From contig NZ_BMJB01000001.1 of NCBI RefSeq assembly GCF_014642855.1, forward strand, positions 248,001 through 312,000: 64,000 nt of DNA. The letters run 5' to 3'. Positions within the stretch are counted from its first letter, which is position 1. Each line of letters begins with the position of its first letter. This DNA is from Edaphobacter acidisoli (GTDB taxonomy: Bacteria; Acidobacteriota; Terriglobia; Terriglobales; Acidobacteriaceae). Under the pieces are notes generated by a model. It was given only the letters and a program-made list of their open reading frames with translations. It did not search any database and was not told the origin of the DNA. This document shows positions 25,178-33,034 of the stretch, piece after piece. Made by a program: the position numbers and the translations under genes.

Positions 25178-27426
25178 CCTCTCCCACCTTTGCGGTCTCC
25201 AGTTCCAGCAGTGGCCTGCGATTCCCATCCTTCGGAATCGACACTGGAGTACGAGTACCCGGAGTAACCGTAGTAGCCGTAGTATTCAGGCGAATTCAGG
25301 TCGACCGCATTCAGCACAATGCCGGTGATGGGTGCTCCTGAGCGCAGCAGCAGGTCGCGCGCGCGTCGTACGACGTGCTTGCTGGATTTGCCGTGACGCA
25401 CGACCAATACGACGGCATCCATCATGCGAGCAAGGATGACACCGTCTGTGACAGAGAGAATTGGAGGAGAATCAAGCACCACGTGGGTGTAGATATCGCC
25501 GCAACGCTTGAGCAGCTCCTCCATCGTCTCCGAGCCGAGCATTTCAGTGGGGAATGGAGGTACGGGGCCGCTGGGCAGGATGTCGAGATTTGGGATCTCA
25601 GGCACGTTCTGGACAGTGCCTTCGAGCGTGGTGGCGCCTGTCAGCACGGTGGTGAGACCTGTCTTTCCGTTCAACCCGAAGCGGTGGTGAATGTTTGGCC
25701 GCCTGAGGTCGCCATCGATCAGAAGCACACGGGTATCGCGCTGCGCCAGGATTGTGGCCAGGTTGCTTGCCGTCGTTGTTTTGCCTTCCGACGGGGTTGC
25801 GCTGGTCAACAGGATGAATTTGGGCGGATGGCCGGCGGTTGAAAGCAACAAGGAGGTTCTGAGTGAGCGGAAGGCTTCAGCAAACTGAGACTTTGGTTGT
25901 GTCAATACGCTGATGTTGCGCTGCGCAGTCGTGAGATGGCCTGCCTGCTCTGCGGACGAACGCCTTCCACGGGGAATGATCGCAAGAGAAGGCAGTTCCG
26001 TAACGCTTTCGATTTCGGCGATACTCCGCAGCCCGGTGTCCAGACTCTCCATCAGGAACGCAATGGCGATACCACCGAGAAGGCCAAAGGCCAGCGCTGT
26101 GAGGATGATGGTCGATTGCGGCTTCAATACCGGATTGGCCGGGGGGAGGGCCTGGTCGACTACGTCGATTTCCAGTGATTCCAAGCCTGCCTGTACGCTG
26201 GCGGTGCGCAGGCGTTGCAGCAGCCCGTCGTACAAGTTGCGCTCCGACTCGTACTCTCGCTGCCGGAGCGTGTACTCAACCAGATCATCACGAAGTTTGT
26301 AGGCGTCGGCTTTTTGCTGATCAAGTGCGGCTGTGGTCTGTTTTTCGTTGGCCTGCGCAACGATATAGCTTGATTTTGCCTGCAGCAGGAGGCGGCTTTC
26401 CTCGTCCTTAATCTCTTTGTCTAGTTCGTCGATCTGCGCTTTGACTGCTTTTGCCTGTGGATGGTTGGGGCCAAGGTTTGCTTCGAGCTGTGCATAGTTG
26501 GCCTTGTCTGTGGCGGCTTGTGCGCGCAGTTGGGTCAGTTCAGTCGCTGCTGTGCCCGGCGTTGTTTCAATGGATCCTTCGATTGAATTCGGGTCCATTC
26601 CGCTGAGTACGCGGTAGCGTGCTTCAGCGATAATTCTTGCCAACTCCGCCTGTCCTGCGGCCCTTGAGAGATCTTCGAGCGATGTGCTGATCTGATTGTG
26701 GTTCGGATCGAACCCCAGAATCCCCAACTGCTTCTGGAGGTCCATCATGCGTTCCTGGGAGTTTTCTACCTTCTGTTTCAGGTCGTCCAGCTGGCCTTCC
26801 ATCCACTCTGAAACTCGCTGGGTCGAAGCGAACCGCGTCTCATAGCTGCGCTGGATATACGTGGAGATCACCTTATTGGCGATGTCGGCTGATAGCTTTG
26901 GGTCCAGGCTCGAGTAGCCGATGCTGATGATGTCCGTCTTGGGCACCAGGGTGACCTGAAGGAAGCTCTGCAGCCGATGGATGGTCGCCTGCCTGACGGC
27001 GGGATCATCCAGCGATACATGCGGTACAGGACCTTTCTTTTCGAGAAATGCAGGATTGTTTGCGAGATCCATATCGCGAGCGACGGTCAGCATCAGCGAG
27101 TCGCTCTTGAGTATCTCAATTTCCGTCATCATCTTCGTTGTAGTGTCGGTGTTGAAACCCTGCACTGCGCTTAGACGATATTCATTTGACGCTCCGGACC
27201 GCACCTGAATCCGGCCAAAAGAGGCAAACATTCTTGGCTGCGTTTCGGCGCGGAATATTCCGTAAACCAAGCTCGCCAGTATGGCCCAAATGAGCACCCA
27301 CTTTCGCTTTCGGAGCGTAATGAGCGCTTCGGACAGGCTTGTGTCCGTTATCGTCGAGCTGAACACACCCTGGTTCGTCTCCGGCATGTTCATGCCAGGT
27401 GGCGTCTGCGTGTTTTGAAAAGCCAT
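25174..27426 (-). CDS. polysaccharide biosynthesis tyrosine autokinase (Wzc/BY-kinase)
   Basis: A 750-residue inner-membrane co-polymerase and kinase that controls chain length and export with the Wza channel. It has an N-terminal Wzz domain between two transmembrane helices (VLIWAILASLVYGIF and IILTALAFGLLGGIAIAFL), with a coiled coil between, then a BY-kinase domain: Walker A TSATPSEGKTTTASN, Walker A' VLLIDGDLRRP and Walker B HVVLDSPP. The C-terminus carries a tyrosine cluster (EYYGYYGYSGYSYSSVD) for autophosphorylation. The ATG at 27426 is preferred to upstream starts that would run into the divergent ugd promoter region. Confidence 0.92.
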   Translation of the reverse strand: MAFQNTQTPPGMNMPETNQGVFSSTITDTSLSEALITLRKRKWVLIWAILASLVYGIFRAETQPRMFASFGRIQVRSGASNEYRLSAVQGFNTDTTTKMMTEIEILKSDSLMLTVARDMDLANNPAFLEKKGPVPHVSLDDPAVRQATIHRLQSFLQVTLVPKTDIISIGYSSLDPKLSADIANKVISTYIQRSYETRFASTQRVSEWMEGQLDDLKQKVENSQERMMDLQKQLGILGFDPNHNQISTSLEDLSRAAGQAELARIIAEARYRVLSGMDPNSIEGSIETTPGTAATELTQLRAQAATDKANYAQLEANLGPNHPQAKAVKAQIDELDKEIKDEESRLLLQAKSSYIVAQANEKQTTAALDQQKADAYKLRDDLVEYTLRQREYESERNLYDGLLQRLRTASVQAGLESLEIDVVDQALPPANPVLKPQSTIILTALAFGLLGGIAIAFLMESLDTGLRSIAEIESVTELPSLAIIPRGRRSSAEQAGHLTTAQRNISVLTQPKSQFAEAFRSLRTSLLLSTAGHPPKFILLTSATPSEGKTTTASNLATILAQRDTRVLLIDGDLRRPNIHHRFGLNGKTGLTTVLTGATTLEGTVQNVPEIPNLDILPSGPVPPFPTEMLGSETMEELLKRCGDIYTHVVLDSPPILSVTDGVILARMMDAVVLVVRHGKSSKHVVRRARDLLLRSGAPITGIVLNAVDLNSPEYYGYYGYSGYSYSSVDSEGWESQATAGTGDRKGGRG

Positions 27427-27581
27427 TACGGCTAGTCTACTCGACTGACTGTTCGCTAAGGAAGTAATCTGATAGGACAGGGGGCGGTATCTAGTTGATT
27501 TCCTGATTGCTGCCTGTTCTGCGACGGCGAAACCCGCAGAAACTTCAGATATCATCTTTTCGAGGTATATTCACTCCCCTT
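27427..27581. promoter_or_regulatory. divergent promoter region, Wzc operon and UDP-glucose dehydrogenase
   Basis: The 155 bases between two divergent start codons must hold promoters for both the minus-strand exopolysaccharide operon and the sugar-nucleotide genes. I cannot point to convincing -35/-10 boxes or an operator. Confidence 0.4.
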
Positions 27582-28991
27582 ATGTCCAAAAGCATCCATA
27601 TTGCCGTTGTAGGTTCCGGTTATGTTGGCCTTGTCGCTGCCGTCTGCTTCGCGGAGATGGGCCACGAGGTCATTTGCGTGGACAACGATGAGCGCAAAGT
27701 GGCGGCTCTTCAGGGGGGCGACACCCCGATCCACGAAAAGCATCTTCCGGAGCTGCTGGAGCGTTACCGCAATTCCCGTGTTCGCTTTACGACAGACCTG
27801 GCAGAGGCAACGCGCGCATCCGAGGCGATCTTTATCGCTGTCGGCACGCCACAGAGCGAGACGGGCGACGCCGACCTGTCTTATGTGGAAGCTGTTGCCT
27901 GCGAGATCGCTCGTTCTATCTCCAGCTACAAGGTAATCGTCGAAAAAAGCACCGTCCCTGTTTACACAAACGAGTGGATCTGCCGCGCACTGGAGCGCAA
28001 TGGCGTTCCGCGCCAGCTCTTCGATGTTGTCTCAAACCCCGAGTTTCTGCGTGAAGGCACTGCCGTGGTCGACTTTCTTCACCCCGACCGCATCGTGGTG
28101 GGCGCTGATGGAAACCGTGCAGCATCGCTGCTGCAGGACATCTATTCGCCTCTGACCACGGGGAAATACTATGAGGTTGCGGACGCCATTGCTGGCGAAT
28201 GCGGCGCCTCCGATCCGCCGCAACTGCTGCTGACCTCGACCAAGAGCGCGGAGATTATCAAGCACGCCTCTAACGCATTTCTGGCGCTCAAGATATCGTT
28301 CATCAACGCAGTTTCAAACCTCTGCGAGGCGGCGGACGCTGACGTAGAGCAGGTTGCGCGAGGGATGGGACTCGATAGGCGCATCGGTCCTCGGTTTTTG
28401 CGTCCTGGCATTGGCTATGGCGGCTCGTGCTTCCCGAAGGATGTTGCTGCTTTCCGTTCAGTGGCGGAACAACTGGGCATTGACTTCGGTCTTCTGACTG
28501 AGGTGGAGAAGATTAACGCACAGCAGAAGAAGCGTTTCCTTGCCAAGATCCGCTCTGCCCTTTGGACGCTGCGCGGCAAGCGGCTCGGCGTGCTTGGGCT
28601 CGCATTTAAGGGGGAGACGGACGACATTCGGGAATCGCCAGCTCTCGACCTGGTCAGAATGCTACTGGCGGAGGGCTGCAATCTGACCGTGTATGATCCG
28701 GCAGCTATGCCTCGTACAAAGGAAGCTCTACCCGAAGGCTCCAACCTGCGCTATGCAACCGACGCTTACACCGCCGCCAGTGGTGCGGACGCGCTGGTGA
28801 TTCTTACCGACTGGCAGGAGTTTGCTGCGCTCGATCTTGTACGCCTGAGTAAGTCGCTTCGTTATCCGATCGTGATCGACGGACGCAATCTGTATGAGCC
28901 ACAGAAGATGGTAGACCATGGATTTACGTATCTGAGCGTAGGTCGCGCTGTAGGGCATCCAGTCCGTGCTGCTTTAGCCGCCGCCAATTAG
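27582..28991 (+). CDS. ugd: UDP-glucose 6-dehydrogenase
   Basis: A 469-residue NAD-dependent enzyme oxidising UDP-glucose to UDP-glucuronate, the precursor of acidic and pentose sugars in exopolysaccharide. It has the Rossmann motif VVGSGYVGLVAAVCFAEMG, the sugar-binding VSNPEFLREGTAV, and the catalytic Cys in GIGYGGSCFPKD (near residue 283). The C-terminal domain (AFKGETDDIRESPALDLV) is also present. The ATG at 27582 gives the canonical start. It lies 112 bases before the UDP-xylose synthase gene; together they make UDP-xylose. Confidence 0.93.
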   Translation: MSKSIHIAVVGSGYVGLVAAVCFAEMGHEVICVDNDERKVAALQGGDTPIHEKHLPELLERYRNSRVRFTTDLAEATRASEAIFIAVGTPQSETGDADLSYVEAVACEIARSISSYKVIVEKSTVPVYTNEWICRALERNGVPRQLFDVVSNPEFLREGTAVVDFLHPDRIVVGADGNRAASLLQDIYSPLTTGKYYEVADAIAGECGASDPPQLLLTSTKSAEIIKHASNAFLALKISFINAVSNLCEAADADVEQVARGMGLDRRIGPRFLRPGIGYGGSCFPKDVAAFRSVAEQLGIDFGLLTEVEKINAQQKKRFLAKIRSALWTLRGKRLGVLGLAFKGETDDIRESPALDLVRMLLAEGCNLTVYDPAAMPRTKEALPEGSNLRYATDAYTAASGADALVILTDWQEFAALDLVRLSKSLRYPIVIDGRNLYEPQKMVDHGFTYLSVGRAVGHPVRAALAAAN

Positions 28992-28998
28992 GTTCGCG

Positions 28999-29034
28999 AT
29001 AGCTGCACCGGACCCTATAGCTGCGCCGGGCCCT
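28999..29034. repeat. two tandem 18-bp copies
   Basis: ATAGCTGCACCGGACCCT is followed at once by ATAGCTGCGCCGGGCCCT (two mismatches) in the gap between the two sugar-nucleotide genes. Too short to assign a role. Confidence 0.6.
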
Positions 29035-29103
29035 CGCGTGATAAACATTAACATCGCATGAAATTCAAGCGTGCAAACCGCAGATTGTGAAGGGTAATAA
29101 CTG

Positions 29104-30057
29104 ATGGCGTCTCAAACGATTCTTGTCACGGGAGCAGCAGGCTTTCTCGGCTCTCATCTCTGTGACGCCCTCTTCGCCGAAGGAAACTCTGTGATCGGCG
29201 TGGATAATTTTTCGACGGGAAACCGGGACAACGTAGCCCATCTTGCGAGCCAATCGCGCTTCAAGCTGGTCGAGCACGACATTACCAGGCCTTTCGACCC
29301 GGGCAAGGTGGACTATGTCTTCAATCTTGCCTCGCCAGCCAGCCCCATCGACTATAGCCGCCTAGGTGTTGAGACGCTGATGGTCGGTTCGGCAGGCACG
29401 GTCAACATGCTTGACCTGGCCAGGAAGTACAACGCGGGTTTTCTGCATGCTTCCACGTCAGAGTGCTATGGCGACCCCGAAGTGCATCCTCAGGTAGAGA
29501 CTTACTGGGGCAATGTGAATCCCATCGGGCCGCGATCGGTGTATGACGAGGCCAAACGCTTCTCAGAGGCTGCGGCGATGGCGTATCACCGTTATTACGG
29601 GGTCAATACGCATCTTGTGCGTATCTTCAACACATATGGTCCGCGTCTTCAGCCGAACGACGGCCGCGTCATCTCCAACTTCATGATTCAGGCGCTGCGT
29701 GGCGAACCGCTCACGATCTATGGTGATGGCTCGCAGACTCGCAGCTTCTGCTATGTCTCTGATCTGATCGAAGGCATTCTCAGGCTCTCTCGCTCTGACG
29801 AGCACCTGCCTGTCAACATTGGCAATCCGAACGAGTTCACCATTCTGGAGTGTGCGCACGAGGTCCTGGTCGCAACCGGGTCGAAGAGTGAGCTCATCTT
29901 CAAGCCTCTGCCCCAGGATGACCCGACCCGCCGGCGCCCTGACATCACACGTGCGAGGGCCGTGCTTAGTTGGGAGCCTTCCATTAATCTGCGCCAAGGA
30001 CTCGAAAAATCACTCGCTTATTTCAAAGCGTGCACGAATGGTTCCTCGAAACACTAA
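29104..30057 (+). CDS. uxs: UDP-glucuronate decarboxylase (UDP-xylose synthase)
   Basis: A 317-residue SDR-extended enzyme that converts UDP-glucuronate to UDP-xylose with NAD+ as cofactor. It has the GxxGxxG motif [13 protein letters not shown], the family-typical [11 protein letters not shown], the catalytic YxxxK in [12 protein letters not shown] and the [20 protein letters not shown] segment seen in Uxs proteins. The closest alternatives are other NDP-sugar epimerases, but the sequence blocks and the upstream UDP-glucose dehydrogenase favour Uxs. The product would feed the exopolysaccharide glycosyltransferases. Confidence 0.88.
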   Translation: MASQTILVTGAAGFLGSHLCDALFAEGNSVIGVDNFSTGNRDNVAHLASQSRFKLVEHDITRPFDPGKVDYVFNLASPASPIDYSRLGVETLMVGSAGTVNMLDLARKYNAGFLHASTSECYGDPEVHPQVETYWGNVNPIGPRSVYDEAKRFSEAAAMAYHRYYGVNTHLVRIFNTYGPRLQPNDGRVISNFMIQALRGEPLTIYGDGSQTRSFCYVSDLIEGILRLSRSDEHLPVNIGNPNEFTILECAHEVLVATGSKSELIFKPLPQDDPTRRRPDITRARAVLSWEPSINLRQGLEKSLAYFKACTNGSSKH

Positions 30058-30146
30058 GTGCAACCCAAGGCATTGGCATGAGTGCGAAACGCCTTCGGTT
30101 GAATATTCTGGGTACTCCGCAATTCAATGATTGTCGGGTGAAGGTT

Positions 30147-32060
30147 TTATTTCAAATAGGTTTGCAGCTTCGGGAACCATGTCAACTGGACCGCTACGAT
30201 TGAGTTCTTTTGTAAGCCTGGCTTGTAGATAGGAGCCTTCCAGCCCTCATACTGATACCAGCTATTGAGTTCAAAGTCAGGCGTAATTCGTTTGAGCACA
30301 CTGATCTTGAACTGGTTCTGTGTGGTGCCATCGGCGATGAAGTCTTTGGGCGTCTTCTTGTTCAGGTATTCCAACTGCACCCACTCGTTGCCCGAAAGCT
30401 GATAGGTCAGCCATGCCTGACCGCCTTTGGCCTCGCGGCCGATCCAGTCGCCCATAATAAAACCCTTGTTCGTGTAACCCTGATTCTGGACGACTTCCCA
30501 ATAATTGAACATTCCTTGATTGCTGCGAGAGACACCAGGGTCAGTCGTTACAGCTTCGGCTCGAAAAGAAAGCCGCGGCATGCCAGGGAACTGGGAGATG
30601 TAGAGACCTGTCCGGTAAGCTGCTCGTCGCGGCGCGCTGATCGGGGTTACGTCATCATGTGAGATCGAGTCCACATAAAGCGTCGCATAACGGCGGACGA
30701 AGGGCAGGCGGTAGGAGAAGTTGAAGTCGCTGAAACGGGCCCCCGGATCAGTCCGCGAGTATTTGACCGCCGCTGTCGTATCGCTGGTGTTGAAGAAACC
30801 ATGCAGAAACGTATGCAGCGTCACCGGCTCATGCCCCGCTCCACCAAAGATGATTGTGCGCTGGAAACCGAACTCGAAGTCTCTCATCGGGCGAAATGAG
30901 AACATCTCCGAATGGACATAGGGGTGGTTCGGCGATGTATGACCTTTTAAGCTGCCATAAAAGAAGTCATAGCGCACCGGACCCAGAACGTCTGAAATTA
31001 ATGGAATGTGGAGCGGCTCTACACGATCTACTCGAAACGAATAGATATTTTCCGCATTATTCGACCAAGCCATAGCCCCACCCTGCGCGGGTCCGAGCCA
31101 TGCATCGGATTTGCCGCCTGAGATCTCATGCCCGAGCAGATGAAATGAGAGCGACCCTTCCACGATACGAAATGGATTCTGAGATGAGATGGGACCTTCA
31201 GGGATCGTTGCCTGTGGCGCATTTGGCGGCGTATAGAGGATTTCATCTCCCAGCGACAACTGCTGCGCCAATGCTAATGGATATCCTGTCGCTGACGGTG
31301 CATGCTGATATTCGCCGCGCAGGTACAACGAGAAGCGTCCCCACTCATTTGCTGTTGAGAACCCAGTGATGTTGTTGAAGCCCGGCTCATAGGGGCGTCC
31401 ATAATCGTTGTTGAGCGTCTGCCCAAGATGAAAACTATCCTGAAGTGTCGAGCCGCCGATGCCCATCACACGTGTGTAGGCAGACTGCAAACCGTATACA
31501 GCGCCCCGTTGTGCTCCCGAAGGCGGGACTTCTGTGCTTAACTCGTCCAACAGTTTCGCAAGCAATTCCTGCGCTTGCTCGTCATTGCTGTTGACGATCT
31601 TGTCCTTTGACTGGAGCAGCATGTGCAGCGCGCTCTGGCGCGTCCATGGACGCATGCCAAGGAACATCGTGTCCAGATAGCCCATGGAGTAGAGCCGCGT
31701 CATTGCGGGATAGACCCAGCTATCGACCGGAATGAAGACCGATCCGAGGTCGTCGGAACTGGTGGTCTCTCCTGCTGGACCATAGGCAGGCCGCGCCTGA
31801 GCCGTGCCAGTTGGAGAGGCCGGAGTCGCCGGTGTCTGCTGAGGGGCAGTCGTTGCAGCGGGTTGCTGTTGTTGAGCTGTAGGCGCGGGTCTTGCAGGGA
31901 TGGAGCTCGCCGGTTCCTGCGTTGGGGCAGGTATTGACTCAGGCGCCGTGGAAGGCGATTGCGTCTGGGAAAAAGCAGTCGTGGCGGACACGGCCAAAGC
32001 CGCAAGACAAAGAAGAGTTCTGGTTCGCAAGCGCACCTCAGACGGCGGAGTGACGTTCAC
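30147..32060 (-). CDS. capsule assembly Wzi family outer-membrane protein
   Basis: A 637-residue exported protein. A signal peptide (TLLCLAALAVSATTAFSQ) is followed by a Pro/Gln/Ala-rich linker of about 80 residues and a beta-barrel region with the Wzi features FIPVDSWVYPAMTRLYSMGY, GMRPWTRQSALHMLLQ and GGKSDAWLGPAQGGAMAWS. Wzi-type proteins help attach or organise surface polysaccharide. The start is GTG at 32060 or GTG at 32036, which opens directly at the signal peptide. It is the last visible member of the exopolysaccharide locus and converges on the Uxs gene. Confidence 0.85.
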   Translation of the reverse strand: MNVTPPSEVRLRTRTLLCLAALAVSATTAFSQTQSPSTAPESIPAPTQEPASSIPARPAPTAQQQQPAATTAPQQTPATPASPTGTAQARPAYGPAGETTSSDDLGSVFIPVDSWVYPAMTRLYSMGYLDTMFLGMRPWTRQSALHMLLQSKDKIVNSNDEQAQELLAKLLDELSTEVPPSGAQRGAVYGLQSAYTRVMGIGGSTLQDSFHLGQTLNNDYGRPYEPGFNNITGFSTANEWGRFSLYLRGEYQHAPSATGYPLALAQQLSLGDEILYTPPNAPQATIPEGPISSQNPFRIVEGSLSFHLLGHEISGGKSDAWLGPAQGGAMAWSNNAENIYSFRVDRVEPLHIPLISDVLGPVRYDFFYGSLKGHTSPNHPYVHSEMFSFRPMRDFEFGFQRTIIFGGAGHEPVTLHTFLHGFFNTSDTTAAVKYSRTDPGARFSDFNFSYRLPFVRRYATLYVDSISHDDVTPISAPRRAAYRTGLYISQFPGMPRLSFRAEAVTTDPGVSRSNQGMFNYWEVVQNQGYTNKGFIMGDWIGREAKGGQAWLTYQLSGNEWVQLEYLNKKTPKDFIADGTTQNQFKISVLKRITPDFELNSWYQYEGWKAPIYKPGLQKNSIVAVQLTWFPKLQTYLK

Positions 32061-32096
32061 TCCCTACAGTGTAAATCCCAGGTTAAGTTTGGAGGC

Positions 32097-32951
32097 CTAT
32101 CTTTGGATACGCTGGCGCTGTGCCCTGCGTTCCGCTTCAAGGTGCTTTTGATAGGCGCGACCTACGCCATTCAGCCATGTTTTGCCCGAGACCTTGCGGT
32201 CGAGCAGGAACTTCTGCATCAGCGGGATTGGACCATTCTGTGCTTCGTGGCCGTGCGATGGACGCAGTGTATGGCACTCAATCAGCACCGCGCTGCCATC
32301 GCCGCGAGCCCGGCCGATTGACTCCTGGGCCACGCGGTAGAGCGCAACGGCGTCGTCGGCGTCCACTGGAAAGCCAGGCAAACCGAGTTTGTGAGCGAGT
32401 GCACAAAGGTTCCTGTTCCCATGCCCAGGGAGCACGACAAAGATGATTGGCAGCTCCATCTCAGCCGCAATCTTCAATAAGCTGCTCCACTCCGCGTCAG
32501 AGAGATCACGACTTTGCGCGTATGCCATCACCAGGTTTGGCCGCCGCGTGGCCTTGATGGAGGCTGCGGCCCCCGTGGCCATTGTCAGCCGAGTAAGCGC
32601 ATTCTTTGTCCAGGGAAGGGGCGCTATCTTCTGCGGTCTCGTTTGGCTCGGCAACTTCCTGGCGAGGATGGTGTCGAGGCGCCGCAGCAGAGAATGGACA
32701 CTCCCTCCGGTGATCATGTGCATGACGACGCTTTCGTGCGAGTCGCTGATGAGATCGCCGCTGCCCAGACCGATTGCGGTGCTCACGCGGCAGGCCTCTT
32801 CGCCGCGCGTGGATTTGAATGCGACCTTTGCGCGAGTTGCGGCCTGCACTGCAAAGTCGTCCAACGCTCTGGCCTCGGACATCAGCGTATATATTTCGCG
32901 CAGTCTTTTGTTCGGCACCAGCGGGTTCTCATGCGGCTTCGAATTGCTCAA
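32097..32951 (-). CDS. pyruvate dehydrogenase E1-alpha-like protein lacking the ThDP motif
   Basis: A 284-residue protein aligned by eye with the alpha subunit of branched E1 dehydrogenases: EARALDDFAVQAATRAKVAF and the substrate-side STRGEEACRVSTAIGLGSGD are recognisable, as is the late VLIECHTLRPSHGHEAQNG. The thiamine-diphosphate/Mg site (GDG followed about 30 residues later by N) is missing: the position reads YAQSRDLSDAEW and the following strand ends LPIIFVVLPGHGNR. No E1-beta gene follows. TTG at 32951 follows GGAGGAG. It probably no longer catalyses decarboxylation. Family confidence is moderate. Confidence 0.7.
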   Translation of the reverse strand: MSNSKPHENPLVPNKRLREIYTLMSEARALDDFAVQAATRAKVAFKSTRGEEACRVSTAIGLGSGDLISDSHESVVMHMITGGSVHSLLRRLDTILARKLPSQTRPQKIAPLPWTKNALTRLTMATGAAASIKATRRPNLVMAYAQSRDLSDAEWSSLLKIAAEMELPIIFVVLPGHGNRNLCALAHKLGLPGFPVDADDAVALYRVAQESIGRARGDGSAVLIECHTLRPSHGHEAQNGPIPLMQKFLLDRKVSGKTWLNGVGRAYQKHLEAERRAQRQRIQR

Positions 32952-32988
32952 GCAGACTCCTCCATCCCTACACACAACGTATACAAAG

Positions 32989-33012
32989 AGAGGGTTCCCA
33001 AGGGAACCCTCT
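32989..33012 (-). terminator. terminator after aceE
   Basis: AGAGGGTTCCC and GGGAACCCTCT form a perfect 11-bp stem with a two-base loop, 23 bases after the aceE stop. On the minus strand it runs into CTTTGTATAC, a short T-rich end. It separates aceE from the E1-alpha-like gene. Confidence 0.75.
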
Positions 33013-33034
33013 GCTGTTAATCCATGCCAAATGG

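Noticed and set aside
30061-30101. imperfect inverted repeat (CAACCCAAGGC / GCCTTCGGTTG) as a terminator between Uxs and Wzi genes
   Set aside because: The loop is long, the arms have a mismatch and there is no T-run on either strand.
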